DNA of 64,000 nucleotides from assembly GCF_003076275.1 (NCBI RefSeq), contig NZ_CP029064.1, positions 577,501 to 641,500 on the forward strand. Reading direction: 5' to 3'. Shown piece after piece: positions 49,704 to 59,876 of the stretch (position 1 is its first letter; the number at the start of each line of letters is the position of its first letter). The notes below the pieces were generated by a model. The model worked only from the letters and a program-made list of their open reading frames with translations. It had not been told where the DNA came from and ran no database searches. The stretch is from Microbulbifer sp. A4B17. Its GTDB lineage: Bacteria > Pseudomonadota > Gammaproteobacteria > Pseudomonadales > Cellvibrionaceae. A program made the translations under genes and the position numbers.

Positions 49704-50303
49704 TTAATTGTCTGGGCACTGGTTTACTTCCATAGAGATTTTCTTTGAATTTGATTCATAGCAATTTCCCAGCGGAGAACAGAAGCAGGCAGAAATTGAA
49801 AGGTTCCATCTCTCTTTATCAACTTTTTCCCATAGTTCAGAAGTTGCAGTGCCACGACTTAAAGAATAGAAAGGATACTCCGACTGTGCGGGAATGATAA
49901 CTCCATTTATTTCTGATGAACTTTGAAATCCCTCATCAAGGGGAGGGTGATGATTTTTAAGGTTTTTATTATATTTACCCATCATCATTTTATGCTCCTC
50001 CTGGCAGCAGGCTTGTAAAAAAGCATGGGTACTTGAGTATTCTGTATTTTTATATTTGAAGCTAACGGACTTTAGGATGGCGGGTCCGGACCCGGCATTG
50101 TGGAAGTTAAAGGTGATCAAGTTTCGATTACTCTCTTCGTCATAGTTCTCATGGCTGAACTGAATAACCGGCATTGTCATTATTTTGACTTGTTGATTGG
50201 CAGCTCTGGCTTGTAAATAGGTGGCATAAAAGGACGCCAGAGAAATCATAATTGCACTTACCGCGATCACTAAATTTAAGCGGTCGCGATTGAATAACTT
50301 CAT
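49704..50303 (-). CDS. Hypothetical protein with N-terminal membrane anchor
   Basis: I do not recognise this protein of about 199 residues. After a short basic N-terminus (KLFNRDRLNLV) there is one membrane span (about residues 10-30, AVSAIMISLASFYATYLQA), then a soluble domain with VIQFSHENYDEESNRNLITF and a run of beta-like segments and several cysteines (QACCQEE, CFCSPLGNC). The cysteines and the anchor fit a periplasmic domain. The start may instead be GTG at 50315. It lies between pxpA and uvrA on the same strand, with its own composition, A/T rich. Confidence 0.65.
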   Translation of the reverse strand: MKLFNRDRLNLVIAVSAIMISLASFYATYLQARAANQQVKIMTMPVIQFSHENYDEESNRNLITFNFHNAGSGPAILKSVSFKYKNTEYSSTHAFLQACCQEEHKMMMGKYNKNLKNHHPPLDEGFQSSSEINGVIIPAQSEYPFYSLSRGTATSELWEKVDKERWNLSISACFCSPLGNCYESNSKKISMEVNQCPDN

Positions 50304-50346
50304 ATCTTGTTGCACCTATCTACTAGTTATTTTCAAGTGAGCTGAT

Positions 50347-50380
50347 AAAAAAGGATGCCGATTGATAGTTCGGTATCCTT
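50347..50380 (-). terminator. uvrA terminator
   Basis: On the minus strand AAGGAT-CCGA pairs with TCGG-ATCCTT with one internal mismatch, then six T follow. It starts ten bases after the uvrA stop. Confidence 0.8.
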
Positions 50381-50390
50381 TCTTATTTAA

Positions 50391-53216
50391 TCAGTTCAGC
50401 ATTGTTTTTAGAAAACGCCCGGTATGGGAAACGTCCATTTCTGCGACATCCTCAGGTGTCCCTGTGGCAATAATTTGTCCACCGCCAGATCCACCCTCCG
50501 GGCCCAGGTCTACTATCCAGTCCGCAGTTTTGATCACATCCAGATTGTGTTCGATCACTACGATGGTATTGCCGTGATCGCGCAGGCGATGTAGAACATC
50601 CAGTAGTAATTGGATATCGGCAAAGTGCAGGCCGGTAGTCGGTTCGTCGAGGATGTACAGGGTTTGCCCAGTGTCCCGTTTGGATAGTTCGCGGGAGAGT
50701 TTTACCCGTTGGGCTTCACCTCCTGAGAGAGTGGTGGCAGCCTGACCAAGCTTGATATAGGAGAGCCCTACATCTATCAGGGTTTGCAATTTCTTCGCGA
50801 TTGCAGGCACTGGGTCAAAGAATTCCCGTGCATCTTCCACGGTCATTTCCAATACTTCGTGGATATTCTTGCCCTTGTAGTGCACCTCCAGGGTCTCGCG
50901 GTTGTAGCGTTTACCGTGGCAGGTATCGCAGGGTACATAGACATCCGGCAAGAAGTGCATTTCCACCTTAATCACCCCATCGCCCTGGCAGGCTTCACAG
51001 CGCCCACCCTTGACGTTAAAGCTGAAGCGTCCAGGTTTATAGCCCCGTGAACGGGCCTCTTGGGTGCCGGCAAACAAGTCGCGAATTGGGGTAAAAATAC
51101 CGGTATAAGTTGCTGGGTTTGAGCGAGGAGTGCGCCCGATAGGACTCTGATCAATATCCACGCATTTGTCGAAGTGCTCCAGGCCGTGCACCTCCTTATA
51201 AGGGGAGGCTTTAAGGGTTGTTGCTTTGTTAAGTGCAGTAGCTGCAAGTGGATAGAGGGTTGTATTAATCAGGGTGGATTTACCAGAGCCCGATACACCG
51301 GTAACACAGGTAAGTAATCCTACCGGGATCTCAAGGTCGACGTCCTGTAAATTATTTCCACTGGCGCCTTCGAGGCGCAGCAAATAGTCCGAGTCGGGTA
51401 CGTAGCGCTCTTCCGGTACGGCAATTTTCTTTTTGCCGGAGAGGTATTGACCGGTGAGGGATTTTTTACACTTGGCAATTTTATCGGCGGTACCCGCTGC
51501 CACGACTTCTCCACCATGGACACCGGCACCGGGGCCAATATCGACAATAAAGTCGGCACTGCGAATGGCATCCTCATCGTGCTCTACCACGATAACGGTG
51601 TTGCCGATATCGCGCAGGTGAGTGAGGGTGTTGAGCAGACGCTCGTTGTCTCGCTGATGTAGGCCGATAGATGGCTCGTCGAGAATATACATTACGCCCA
51701 CGAGGCCGGCGCCGATCTGGCTGGCGAGACGGATGCGCTGCGCTTCACCGCCGGAGAGGGTTTCTGCACTGCGGTTCAGGGTCAGGTAATTCAGGCCAAC
51801 ATCGACGAGGAAGCGGAATCGATCGCGCAGCTCTTTGAGAATCTTATCGGCAATCTCTTTCTGGGCGCCTTTAAACGTCAGCTCGTGGTCGAAGTACTCG
51901 AACGCATCGCCTACAGGCAGCTCAGTGATTTGTGCCAGGGTGCGGTTATCCACAAAGACATGACGGGCCTCGCGGCGCAGGCGGGTACCGTGACACTCTG
52001 GGCATTTTTGTGTGCTCAGATACTTGGCTAATTCCTCCCGAACCGATTGGGATTCGGTATCCCGGTAGCGGCGCTGGAAGTTGGGGATAATGCCCTCGAA
52101 GGTGTGCTGGCGCACGGTGACATCGCCGCGATCATTGACGTAGCTGAAGTCGATTTCTTCGTCGCCACTGCCCTGCAGGATAACCTTGCGGTGGGCTTTG
52201 CGTAATTTTTTCCAGGGCTTATCCAGATCGAAACCGTAGTGCTCGGCGAGGGAGTCGAGCATGTGGTAATAGTAAATATTGCGTCTGTCCCAACCGCGAA
52301 TGGCGCCCTCGGAAATACTGCTTTCCGAATCGATAATTACCTTGTCTTCATCAAAGAACTGTTTGACGCCCAGGCCGTCACAGCTGGGGCAGGCACCGGC
52401 GGGGTTGTTGAAGGAGAACAGGCGCGGTTCCAGCTCATCCAGTGAGTAGTCACAGACGGGGCAGGCGTGGCGGGCAGAGAAGAGACGATCTTCCTGGTCT
52501 CCATCCATAAAACTGATGGAGGCGATACCGTCGGTGAGATTCAGAGCGGTTTCGAAGGATTCCGCCAAACGCAGTTGCAGATCCTCACGAACCTTAAAGC
52601 GGTCTACCACCACCTCAATGGTGTGCTTGCGGCGCTTATCCAGTTTGGGGGTGTCGTCCAGGTCACAGATAACCCCGTCGATCCGTGCCCGCACAAACCC
52701 GTCCCGGCGCAGTTGTTCAAACACGTGCTGGTGCTCACCCTTTCGATCGCGAACTACCGGCGCCAGCAACATAATCTTGCTGCCTTCCGGTAAAGCCAGC
52801 ACCTGATCCACCATCTGGCTGATCGTCTGGGCTTGCAGAGGTTCGTCGTGCTCGGGGCAGCGGGGTTCTCCAACCCGGGCGAACAGCAGTCGCAGGTAGT
52901 CATAGATTTCTGTGATGGTGCCCACGGTGGAGCGGGGGTTGTGAGAGGTGGACTTCTGCTCGATAGAAATGGCCGGTGACAATCCCTCGACGGTATCCAC
53001 ATCCGGCTTTTCCATCATCGACAGGAATTGACGGGCGTAAGTGGAGAGTGATTCCACGTAGCGGCGCTGTCCCTCTGCGTAAAGGGTGTCAAAGGCCAGG
53101 GAAGATTTGCCGGAACCGGACAGGCCGGTGATAACGATCAGTTTATCGCGGGGAATGTCCAGATCGATATTCTTCAGGTTGTGGGTGCGAGCACCCCTTA
53201 CATAAATCGTGTCCAC
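50391..53216 (-). CDS. uvrA: Excinuclease ABC subunit A
   Basis: UvrA of 941 residues, the damage sensor of nucleotide excision repair. Two ABC ATPase halves are complete: Walker [13 protein letters not shown] (about 31-42) and [15 protein letters not shown] in the second half; signatures [16 protein letters not shown] and [16 protein letters not shown]. Zinc modules are CPVCDYS with CPSCDG and CEACQGDG with CDTCHG. The start ATG at 53216 gives the invariant [20 protein letters not shown] saw no clear LexA box in the upstream gap. It is divergent from manC. Confidence 0.98.
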   Translation of the reverse strand: MDTIYVRGARTHNLKNIDLDIPRDKLIVITGLSGSGKSSLAFDTLYAEGQRRYVESLSTYARQFLSMMEKPDVDTVEGLSPAISIEQKSTSHNPRSTVGTITEIYDYLRLLFARVGEPRCPEHDEPLQAQTISQMVDQVLALPEGSKIMLLAPVVRDRKGEHQHVFEQLRRDGFVRARIDGVICDLDDTPKLDKRRKHTIEVVVDRFKVREDLQLRLAESFETALNLTDGIASISFMDGDQEDRLFSARHACPVCDYSLDELEPRLFSFNNPAGACPSCDGLGVKQFFDEDKVIIDSESSISEGAIRGWDRRNIYYYHMLDSLAEHYGFDLDKPWKKLRKAHRKVILQGSGDEEIDFSYVNDRGDVTVRQHTFEGIIPNFQRRYRDTESQSVREELAKYLSTQKCPECHGTRLRREARHVFVDNRTLAQITELPVGDAFEYFDHELTFKGAQKEIADKILKELRDRFRFLVDVGLNYLTLNRSAETLSGGEAQRIRLASQIGAGLVGVMYILDEPSIGLHQRDNERLLNTLTHLRDIGNTVIVVEHDEDAIRSADFIVDIGPGAGVHGGEVVAAGTADKIAKCKKSLTGQYLSGKKKIAVPEERYVPDSDYLLRLEGASGNNLQDVDLEIPVGLLTCVTGVSGSGKSTLINTTLYPLAATALNKATTLKASPYKEVHGLEHFDKCVDIDQSPIGRTPRSNPATYTGIFTPIRDLFAGTQEARSRGYKPGRFSFNVKGGRCEACQGDGVIKVEMHFLPDVYVPCDTCHGKRYNRETLEVHYKGKNIHEVLEMTVEDAREFFDPVPAIAKKLQTLIDVGLSYIKLGQAATTLSGGEAQRVKLSRELSKRDTGQTLYILDEPTTGLHFADIQLLLDVLHRLRDHGNTIVVIEHNLDVIKTADWIVDLGPEGGSGGGQIIATGTPEDVAEMDVSHTGRFLKTMLN

Positions 53217-53375
53217 GCTCTACCTATATGCTGCTAATACTGGGCCGGGCCTCGGACTTGCTCCGCGCGGGGCGATCACAACTGCGGTGCCGGAAAAACA
53301 GTCAAGTATAAACTCGCCACCTGATGTGCGAAAATTGTCTTTCGCAATACCCGACATTCAGGCAGATAGCATTCG

Positions 53376-54782
53376 ATGATTCCTGTGATTCTCTGTGGTG
53401 GCACTGGCTCGCGCCTGTGGCCACTCTCGCGTGAGGCCTACCCTAAACAGTTCCTACCCCTTATTGGTGGTGAGACGATGTTACAGGCAACTTTAAGGCG
53501 CCTGGAGGGCATTGAGCCACTACAGGCGCCGATACTGGTATGCAATGAAGAGCATCGCTTTGCCGCCGCCGAGCAATTGCAGGAAATCGGCCACGGTGCT
53601 CAGTCCATTTTACTGGAGCCCTGCGCGCGCAATACTGCACCGGCTATCGCCCTGGCTGCCCTGGCAGCACTGGAGTCCGGCACTGATCCTTTACTGCTGG
53701 TATTACCGGCAGACCACGCCGTTTCCGACGAGGTAAACTTTCAGGAATCTGTAGAGTCGGCTCGAGCCCTGGCAGAGCAGGGACATCTGGTCACTTTTGG
53801 CATTGTGCCGACCCGGGCGGAGACCGGCTACGGCTACATTCGGCGCGGGGATAAATTGGCGGAAACTGCCTGGAAAGTGGCGGAGTTCGTCGAAAAGCCG
53901 GACACTGAAACCGCTGAGTCTTACCTGGCATCCGGGGAATACTCGTGGAACAGTGGCATGTTCCTGTTCCGCGCCTCCCGCTATCTGGAGGAGTTGGAGC
54001 GGTACCGTTCCGATATTCTCGCAGCCTGCCGCAGTGCCTATCAGAGTGCCGCGAGGGATCTGGATTTTACCCGGGTGGATAGAGAGGCTTTTGCAGCCTG
54101 CGCAGATGAGTCTGTGGATTACGCAGTAATGGAGCCGACTGAATCCGCTGCAGTTGTACCTATGGATGCGGGTTGGAGCGATGTAGGCTCCTGGCAGGGG
54201 CTGTGGGAGTTGGCAAAACGCGATGCCAATGACAATTTGCTCCAGGGCGATGTGTTGCTCGAAGACTCCCAGCGCTGCCTGGTGCGTGGTGAGAGCCGGT
54301 TGGTCAGCCTTCTCGGTGTATCCGACCTGGTTGTTGTTGATACTGACGACGCGCTTCTGATCGCTGACCGGCAACGGGTCCAGGAAGTCAAAAAACTGGT
54401 CAGTAACCTTAAGAGCACTGGCCGCAGTGAGGCCCAAAGGCATCGCAAGGTATATAGGCCCTGGGGCTATTACGACTCGATTGATGCGGGTCCACGCTTT
54501 CAGGTGAAGCGTATCGTGGTGAAGCCGGGCCAGCAGTTATCCCTGCAAATGCATCACCACCGCGCTGAACACTGGGTTGTGGTGCAGGGGACCGCCAAGG
54601 TTACCCGAGGTGAAGAAGAGGTCCTGATCACCGAGAACCAATCGACTTATATTCCCCTGGGGGTGGTCCACCGCTTGGAGAACCCCGGTACGATTCCCTT
54701 GGAGCTGATTGAGGTGCAATCCGGCAGTTATCTCGGGGAGGACGACATTGTCCGCCTCGATGATGAGTACGGTCGTAACTAG
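53376..54782 (+). CDS. manC: Mannose-1-phosphate guanylyltransferase / mannose-6-phosphate isomerase
   Basis: A 468-residue bifunctional enzyme of the AlgA/ManC/XanB type making GDP-mannose. The pyrophosphorylase part opens [19 protein letters not shown] and [14 protein letters not shown] is the sugar-binding segment. The C-terminal cupin ([11 protein letters not shown], then [20 protein letters not shown]) is the type II phosphomannose isomerase/cupin region. GDP-mannose feeds exopolysaccharide or lipopolysaccharide. It works with the phosphomannomutase at 60725. In Pseudomonas the uvrA-MFS junction lacks it. Confidence 0.94.
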   Translation: MIPVILCGGTGSRLWPLSREAYPKQFLPLIGGETMLQATLRRLEGIEPLQAPILVCNEEHRFAAAEQLQEIGHGAQSILLEPCARNTAPAIALAALAALESGTDPLLLVLPADHAVSDEVNFQESVESARALAEQGHLVTFGIVPTRAETGYGYIRRGDKLAETAWKVAEFVEKPDTETAESYLASGEYSWNSGMFLFRASRYLEELERYRSDILAACRSAYQSAARDLDFTRVDREAFAACADESVDYAVMEPTESAAVVPMDAGWSDVGSWQGLWELAKRDANDNLLQGDVLLEDSQRCLVRGESRLVSLLGVSDLVVVDTDDALLIADRQRVQEVKKLVSNLKSTGRSEAQRHRKVYRPWGYYDSIDAGPRFQVKRIVVKPGQQLSLQMHHHRAEHWVVVQGTAKVTRGEEEVLITENQSTYIPLGVVHRLENPGTIPLELIEVQSGSYLGEDDIVRLDDEYGRN

Positions 54783-54872
54783 TTGTGGATAAAAGTTGTG
54801 CTGTTTCCCCTACAGCCGGGAGGCGGCTCACTGTACAATGCGCGCCCTATTTGATGCTGTTCCGGGATTTGC

Positions 54873-56024
54873 ATGAATTCCATTGAGCGCCGCGCCCTGG
54901 GTGGGCTGGCTTCCCTGTATGTCTTTCGTATGCTGGGCCTGTTTATGGTCCTGCCGGTTCTCACTGTGTACGGCGAGGGCTATCGCGATAGCACGCCCAT
55001 GCTGCTGGGGCTGGCAATGGGTGCCTATGGCCTGAGTCAGGCGATACTCCAAATTCCTCTGGGGCTCCTGTCCGATCGCTGGGGGCGCAAGCCGGTTATT
55101 TATACCGGCCTTGCACTATTTGCCCTGGGCAGTGTTATCGCTGCGCTGACCGACTCGGTTTACGGCCTTATCGTGGGGCGGGTGCTACAGGGGTGTGGTG
55201 CGATTGCCGCTGCTGTGATGGCGTTGGTTGCAGATTTAACCCGCGATGAAAAGCGGGGTATTGCGATGGCGATTATTGGAGCGTCAATCGGTATCGCATT
55301 TATGTTGGCAGTGATCCTTGGGCCCGCTCTGGCGGGAGTCGGCGGTTTACCTGCGATTTTCTGGGTCACTGCTGGATTGGCTTTACTGGGCGGCCTCTTG
55401 GTGTGGCGGGTCGTGCCTGCTCCTGAGGCAGCGCGTCGCCCGGCAGTTTATGGCAGTGGTTTTCATACTGTAGTTAAAAGCGGCCTTGTATGGCGCTTGG
55501 TTTCCGGGGCCTTTTTTTCCCACTTGTTGCTCACGGCATTGTTCGTTGCCTTGCCGCTGGTGCTGGTCGATAGATTGGATTGGCCGGCGAGCGAACACTG
55601 GAAACTGTATGGGCCGCTAATGCTCGGCACCTTCCTGGTGATGTTGCCAATGATGAGGGCGGCAGAGAAAAGTGATCGGGTGCCTTTCGCGCTTAATTTT
55701 GCTTGTTTAGCTTTGATCGGTGGCAGTGCGGCCTTGTTGTCTGCAAGCACCTGGGTGCTGGTAGTCTTACTGGCAGTGTTCTTCACCGGTTTCAACCTGC
55801 TTGAAGCCCTGCTGCCGGCGCAGCTAACCAGGAAGGCTCCGGCGGAAGCGAGAGGTGCAGCTACGGGGCTCTATGCGACTTTACAGTTCTTTGGCACCTT
55901 TGTCGGCGGTAGCCTGGGTGGCCTGCTGTTCGGTCTGGGGGGCGCTTCCGCAGTTGCTGCTCTGGGTTTGGCTGTGCTGCTGCTATGGATGTTGCTGTGG
56001 TGGGGTTTGCGCGAGAGAGCGTGA
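54873..56024 (+). CDS. MFS transporter
   Basis: A 383-residue major facilitator protein with 12 predicted spans. Motif A GLLSDRWGRKPV follows the second span, and GRVLQGCGAIAAA is motif C-like. It resembles the YajR-like group without the C-terminal extra domain; substrate unknown, often drug or metabolite efflux. A TACAAT -10-like element lies at 54834-54839 but without a good -35. The order uvrA-MFS-ssb is shared with Pseudomonas. Confidence 0.9.
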   Translation: MNSIERRALGGLASLYVFRMLGLFMVLPVLTVYGEGYRDSTPMLLGLAMGAYGLSQAILQIPLGLLSDRWGRKPVIYTGLALFALGSVIAALTDSVYGLIVGRVLQGCGAIAAAVMALVADLTRDEKRGIAMAIIGASIGIAFMLAVILGPALAGVGGLPAIFWVTAGLALLGGLLVWRVVPAPEAARRPAVYGSGFHTVVKSGLVWRLVSGAFFSHLLLTALFVALPLVLVDRLDWPASEHWKLYGPLMLGTFLVMLPMMRAAEKSDRVPFALNFACLALIGGSAALLSASTWVLVVLLAVFFTGFNLLEALLPAQLTRKAPAEARGAATGLYATLQFFGTFVGGSLGGLLFGLGGASAVAALGLAVLLLWMLLWWGLRERA

Positions 56025-56061
56025 AGGTAGCGCTTACTAACACTGAGCCGCTATTGTATCC

Positions 56062-56081
56062 TACTGGATAAAAATACAATA
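56062..56081. promoter_or_regulatory. LexA-box-like site upstream of ssb
   Basis: TACTGGATAAAAATACAATA matches the E. coli SOS-box consensus TACTGTATATATATACAGTA at 16 of 20 positions. The CTG half is intact; the CAG half reads CAA. It lies about 115 bases before ssb and may overlap a TACAAT -10 element. Confidence 0.35.
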
Positions 56082-56124
56082 TTTACCAATGGTGCAATGC
56101 AGCGCTGACGGTATTTCATAACAC

Positions 56125-56153
56125 TTGATAGATTAATTGATTGTTTAAATAGT
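56125..56153 (+). promoter_or_regulatory. Candidate ssb promoter
   Basis: TTGATA (56125-56130), a 17-bp spacer and AATAGT (56148-56153) lie 45 bases before the ssb start. A small CCCGGG / CCCGGG hairpin (56161-56177) and GAGAGGAGAG ribosome site follow. Confidence 0.45.
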
Positions 56154-56196
56154 TTATTGCCCCGGGTGGAGCCCGGGTTGACGAGAGGAGAGGGCC

Positions 56197-56820
56197 ATGG
56201 CCAGGGGTATTAATAAAGTAATTCTGATCGGTAATCTGGGGAATGACCCGGAAACCAAATATATGCCTAGTGGCGGTGCTGTTACCAACATCAGCCTGGC
56301 TACCAGTGAGAGCTGGAAAGACAAGCAGACTGGCCAGCAGCAGGAGCGCACTGAGTGGCACCGAGTAGTATTTTTTAACCGCCTGGCTGAGATCGCCGGC
56401 GAGTACTTGCGCAAGGGGGCCAAAGTTTATGTAGAGGGCTCCCTACGCACCCGTAAGTGGCAGGACAAAAATTCCGGCCAGGATCGCTACACTACTGAAA
56501 TCGTTGCCAGCGAAATGCAGATGTTGGACGGTCGCGGTGAGCAGGGCGGCTTTGGTCAGGGTATGGGTGGCGCTGGAATGGGCGCTGCCGCAGGTGGTCA
56601 GATGGGTGGCGGCCAGCCGATGGGTGGTCCCAGCGGTTTTGACCAACAGGGCGGCGGTTTCCAGGGTGGCTACCAGCAGCAGGGCGGCCAGGAGGCATAC
56701 GGACAGGGGCGTACCGCTCCCTCACCGATGGCACCAGCTAACCAGCAGCCCCAGCAACAGCCAAACCAGGGTCCTGCCGGTGGCTTCGATAATAGCTTCG
56801 ATGACGACATTCCGTTCTAA
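56197..56820 (+). CDS. ssb: Single-stranded DNA-binding protein
   Basis: SSB of 207 residues. The OB fold spans about 1-112 ([27 protein letters not shown] loop; EWHRVVFF). A long Gly/Gln/Pro-rich linker (about 115-198) precedes the acidic tip DDDIPF that binds partner proteins. The linker is longer than in E. coli SSB (178 in total). GAGAGGAGAGG is a strong ribosome site. A LexA-like site lies upstream. Confidence 0.97.
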   Translation: MARGINKVILIGNLGNDPETKYMPSGGAVTNISLATSESWKDKQTGQQQERTEWHRVVFFNRLAEIAGEYLRKGAKVYVEGSLRTRKWQDKNSGQDRYTTEIVASEMQMLDGRGEQGGFGQGMGGAGMGAAAGGQMGGGQPMGGPSGFDQQGGGFQGGYQQQGGQEAYGQGRTAPSPMAPANQQPQQQPNQGPAGGFDNSFDDDIPF

Positions 56821-56835
56821 GAACTGGGTTTTCCA

Positions 56836-57684
56836 GTGTCTGAATTGAATACAGGTTATATGCCGGATACCGTCGCCATTATCACAGCAGGTAATGAGAT
56901 TGATGGCGCGCTGCAGAAGAGACTGCAGCGCGCGGGCTTTCGCTTACAGCAGCTGGCTCCCGGGGAAATCGATCAATTGAGGCCGGGCTCGATTGTGATT
57001 AATGCTTCAGCCTGTGCCGACAATCGAGGCATGCCGGAGTCACTGCTGGTGAGTAAGCGGCTTTGTGCTGCACCCTGTGAACATATTATTCACCTCTCAT
57101 CCTACCAAGTTTTTTCTGGCGGTGAGCGCCGCCGCTATGACGAGGATGAGCCCGCAGAACCACAGTCCCCGAGTGGACGCGAATGGCTGGCCTGCGAAGA
57201 TGCCTTTAATGGGCTGCAAAACCTGACGATTTTGCGTTTTGGCTGGATGGTGGACAGTGGTCAGGATGCCTTGTTAGGGCGTATTTTACGCAACTTTGTG
57301 TCTGGGGAGCCTTTAGCCCTGGATGGAAGGAACAGTGGCAACCCAGTAACAGTGGTGGATATGGCTCGTGTCGCAGTGGCGGTTGCCCAGCAGCTCGCTA
57401 GCGGGGCCAAGGCAGGAGGCGTTTATCACTACGGTAGCTCTGATAGTTGCACAGCGATGGAGTTTGCCTTGGAGGTAGTCGAACGCGCCCAGGCTTTTTA
57501 CGATGAAGAGCGCTTTGCTCAATTTACTTCACTAGGGGATGAGGCTGAAAAGCAGGATCGCAGCATTGTGCTTTCCTGTGGCAAGCTGCGGGATGTCTTT
57601 GGTGTTCAGCAGCGTAGCTGGAGGCAGGGGCTGACGCGCCAGGTTGAGCTGTGGTTGGAGCGCCTGCACGCAACTCCGGAATAG
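56836..57684 (+). CDS. SDR / RmlD-like sugar-nucleotide reductase-type protein
   Basis: A 282-residue Rossmann-type protein of the extended SDR/RmlD group. The N-terminal nucleotide segment is degenerate (DTVAIITAGNEIDGALQKRL, without the usual GGXGXXG). The middle has HIIHLSSYQVFSG then RRRYDEDEPAEPQSPSGREW, as in dTDP-4-dehydrorhamnose reductases, but the YXXXK Tyr/Lys pair is not kept (SGREW in its place), so enzymatic activity is uncertain. Start is GTG at 56836 or, equally possible, ATG at 56860 with ACAGG upstream. It starts 15 bases after ssb and may be cotranscribed. Confidence 0.75.
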   Translation: MSELNTGYMPDTVAIITAGNEIDGALQKRLQRAGFRLQQLAPGEIDQLRPGSIVINASACADNRGMPESLLVSKRLCAAPCEHIIHLSSYQVFSGGERRRYDEDEPAEPQSPSGREWLACEDAFNGLQNLTILRFGWMVDSGQDALLGRILRNFVSGEPLALDGRNSGNPVTVVDMARVAVAVAQQLASGAKAGGVYHYGSSDSCTAMEFALEVVERAQAFYDEERFAQFTSLGDEAEKQDRSIVLSCGKLRDVFGVQQRSWRQGLTRQVELWLERLHATPE

Positions 57685-57707
57685 TTTGATTTCTGTTGTG
57701 CAGTCAA

Positions 57708-57737
57708 TAAAAAGGGCGCCGCGAGGCGCCCTTTTTA
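57708..57737. terminator. Two-way terminator between convergent genes
   Basis: AAAAAGGGCGCC and GGCGCCCTTTTT pair perfectly around a short loop with an A run before and T run after, so it can stop transcripts of the SDR gene and of fabB. Confidence 0.93.
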
Positions 57738-57743
57738 TTTCGA

Positions 57744-58967
57744 TTAGATTTTATCGAATATCAGGCAGGCATTAGTTCCGCCAAAACCAAAGCTATTGGA
57801 CATAGCCCGTTTGACTTCAGTCTCACGCAGCTGGCGGACAAGGTCCATGCCTTCCGCAGCGGGGTCGAGGTTCTCTACATTGGCTGATGCAGCAATAAAG
57901 TTATTCTGCATCATCAGCAGGCTGTAAATGGCCTCCTGAACCCCTGCAGCTCCCAGCGAGTGCCCTGTCAGAGATTTGGTAGAGGCGAATGCCGGAACTG
58001 TATCTCCGAAGACTTCACGCATGGCCTTCAACTCGGCGATATCGCCTACAGGCGTAGAGGTGCCGTGGGTATTGATATAGTCCACGCTACCCTGCAGCCC
58101 TTTGCCGTCCATACCGGCCAGAGCCTGCTGCATGCAGCGGGCGGCGCCTTCACCGCTTGGGGCAACCATATCGTAACCATCGGAAGTTGCGCCGTAACCG
58201 GTCAGCTCCGCATAGATGGTCGCACCGCGAGCCAGGGCGTGTTCCATTTCCTCGAGTACCAGGCAGCCACCGCCGCCAGCGATCACAAAACCATCGCGAT
58301 CTGCATCGTAGGGTCGAGAGGCATGAGATGGATTGTCGTTGTATTTGCTCGATAGGGCTCCCATAGCATCAAACAGGTGGGTGAGACTCCATGCGAGTTC
58401 TTCACCGCCGCCGGCAAAGATAACATCCTGTTTACCCATCTGGATTAACTCGGCTCCGTGGCCAATACAGTGGGCACTGGTAGCACAGGCTGAGGAAATA
58501 CTGTAATTGACCCCCTTAATTTTGAAGGGGGTAGCTAGGCATGCAGATACGGTGCTACCCATTACCTGAGGAACGCGGTAGGCGCCAACGCGGCGCACGC
58601 CTTTTTCTTTCAGGGTATGTGCGGCGTCAATAATCTGTTGGGTAGATGTACCCCCAGAGCCCATTACGATGCCTGTACGCGGGTTGGAAACATCGGTCTC
58701 TTCGAGGCCAGACATATCAATAGCTTCTCGCATGGCTATGTACGCATAGGCCGCGGAGTCGCCCATAAAACGCAATTGCTTGCGATCGATATGCTCCTTG
58801 AAATCGATGTCCACAGGCCCGGCCACCTGGCTGCGCAGGCCGAGTTCCTTGTACTCTTCTTGGAAGCGAATGCCGCTTCGGCCAGATTTTAGTGACTCGG
58901 TGACTTCTTTAGTATTGGTACCGATACAGGAAGTGATACCCATTCCGGTAATGACGACCCGACGCAT
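57744..58967 (-). CDS. fabB: Beta-ketoacyl-ACP synthase I
   Basis: A 407-residue KAS I for elongation of unsaturated fatty acids. The triad is Cys161 in [10 protein letters not shown], His in [11 protein letters not shown] and His in [12 protein letters not shown] start at the ATG of [10 protein letters not shown] at 58967, which has GGAG seven bases upstream; an earlier in-frame start would add five residues. It follows fabA after 67 bases on the same strand, the usual fabAB pair. Confidence 0.97.
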   Translation of the reverse strand: MRRVVITGMGITSCIGTNTKEVTESLKSGRSGIRFQEEYKELGLRSQVAGPVDIDFKEHIDRKQLRFMGDSAAYAYIAMREAIDMSGLEETDVSNPRTGIVMGSGGTSTQQIIDAAHTLKEKGVRRVGAYRVPQVMGSTVSACLATPFKIKGVNYSISSACATSAHCIGHGAELIQMGKQDVIFAGGGEELAWSLTHLFDAMGALSSKYNDNPSHASRPYDADRDGFVIAGGGGCLVLEEMEHALARGATIYAELTGYGATSDGYDMVAPSGEGAARCMQQALAGMDGKGLQGSVDYINTHGTSTPVGDIAELKAMREVFGDTVPAFASTKSLTGHSLGAAGVQEAIYSLLMMQNNFIAASANVENLDPAAEGMDLVRQLRETEVKRAMSNSFGFGGTNACLIFDKI

Positions 58968-59034
58968 AGTGATCTCCAGCATAGCTTGTCGGCAGAGGAC
59001 TGATGGTTTCTACCGGTTTTAGTCTTAAACGAGT

Positions 59035-59562
59035 TTAAAAATTATCCGTACGGGTAAATAAGCCTACGCGAAGATCCTTAGCGGTGTAAATTTCCCTTCC
59101 ATCCACTGAGACACTGCCGTCGCCAATACCCATAACAAGCCTGCGCTCAACAATCCGGCTCATTTGGATATGGTAAGTCACCTTTTTGCTGGTGGGGAGG
59201 ATCTGGCCAGTAAATTTAACTTCCCCGCAGCCCAGTGCGCGACCGCGGCCGGGATTTCCTTTCCAGGCTAGGAAGTAGCCCAGTAATTGCCACATGGCAT
59301 CCAGACCCAAGCAACCGGGCATTACAGGGTCGCCAGGAAAGTGGCAGTCGAAAAACCATAGATCGGGGTGAATGTCGAGCTCAGCGATCAGCTCTCCCTT
59401 GCCGAAGGCGCCCCCTTCTTTAGATATATGGGTTATGCGATCAAGCATTAACATATTGGGAGCCGGCAACTGGGCGTTGCCTGGGCCGAACATCTCGCCA
59501 CGGGAGCAGGTCAGAAGCTCCTCTCTGGTATACTCACTTTTTTGTACAAAATTACTCATCAT
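59035..59562 (-). CDS. fabA: 3-hydroxydecanoyl-ACP dehydratase/isomerase
   Basis: FabA of 175 residues introduces the cis double bond at the ten-carbon stage. The hot-dog fold catalytic His74 lies in [19 protein letters not shown] with Asp88. Two ATG codons stand in tandem; the second, at 59559, is better spaced from GGGGA. It is upstream of fabB and has a good promoter 60 bases away. Confidence 0.97.
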   Translation of the reverse strand: MMSNFVQKSEYTREELLTCSRGEMFGPGNAQLPAPNMLMLDRITHISKEGGAFGKGELIAELDIHPDLWFFDCHFPGDPVMPGCLGLDAMWQLLGYFLAWKGNPGRGRALGCGEVKFTGQILPTSKKVTYHIQMSRIVERRLVMGIGDGSVSVDGREIYTAKDLRVGLFTRTDNF

Positions 59563-59876
59563 TTCCCCGTTAGTGGGTGGTTATGCAATTGAGATTGGAC
59601 ACTTTTGCAAGATCGGGCATTCTAAGGGCTGTGTGTCGCTTGTCCAGTCGGTCAAGGCGCTTTTTGTGACTGGCGCGAAAATTGTCTTCACAAATACCAT
59701 CTCTTTAGCGTATTAATTCCCCAATATATTCTGATAGTTTCGGTGTTTATCCTCGGGGAAATTCACATTTTGGGCCAAGTTTAACGTTATCGTGTGTAAG
59801 TGCTCGCGCCACGACGCTATGATACGTTGCCTGCCCTGCGCGGGGTGCGCTGTTTTAAATTGATTGGGGGAGCAGA
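59563..59876. other. fabA-galU divergent intergenic region
   Basis: This 314-base region lies between two divergent genes and must hold both promoters. On the minus side a good promoter is visible (59619-59646). On the plus side TATGAT (59818-59823) could be the galU -10, but no acceptable -35 stands 16-18 bases before it. No gene is seen. Confidence 0.5.
59619..59646 (-). promoter_or_regulatory. fabAB promoter
   Basis: On the minus strand TGGACA (59646-59641), a 16-bp spacer and TAGAAT (59624-59619) form a good sigma70 promoter about 55 bases before the fabA start. No FabR/FadR palindrome was recognised. Confidence 0.6.

Noticed and set aside
53217..53375. Possible LexA box upstream of uvrA
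   Set aside because: The only CTG...CAG arrangement has a 14-base spacer (53282 onward), not 10, and no good match was found.
54784..54792. Perfect DnaA box TGTGGATAA (reverse of TTATCCACA) right after manC
   Set aside because: A single 9-mer is expected by chance in 64 kb about half the time, and there are no neighbours.
59795..59823. galU promoter with TATGAT as -10
   Set aside because: The sequence 16-18 bases before it does not resemble a -35 element, so I did not list it as a feature.
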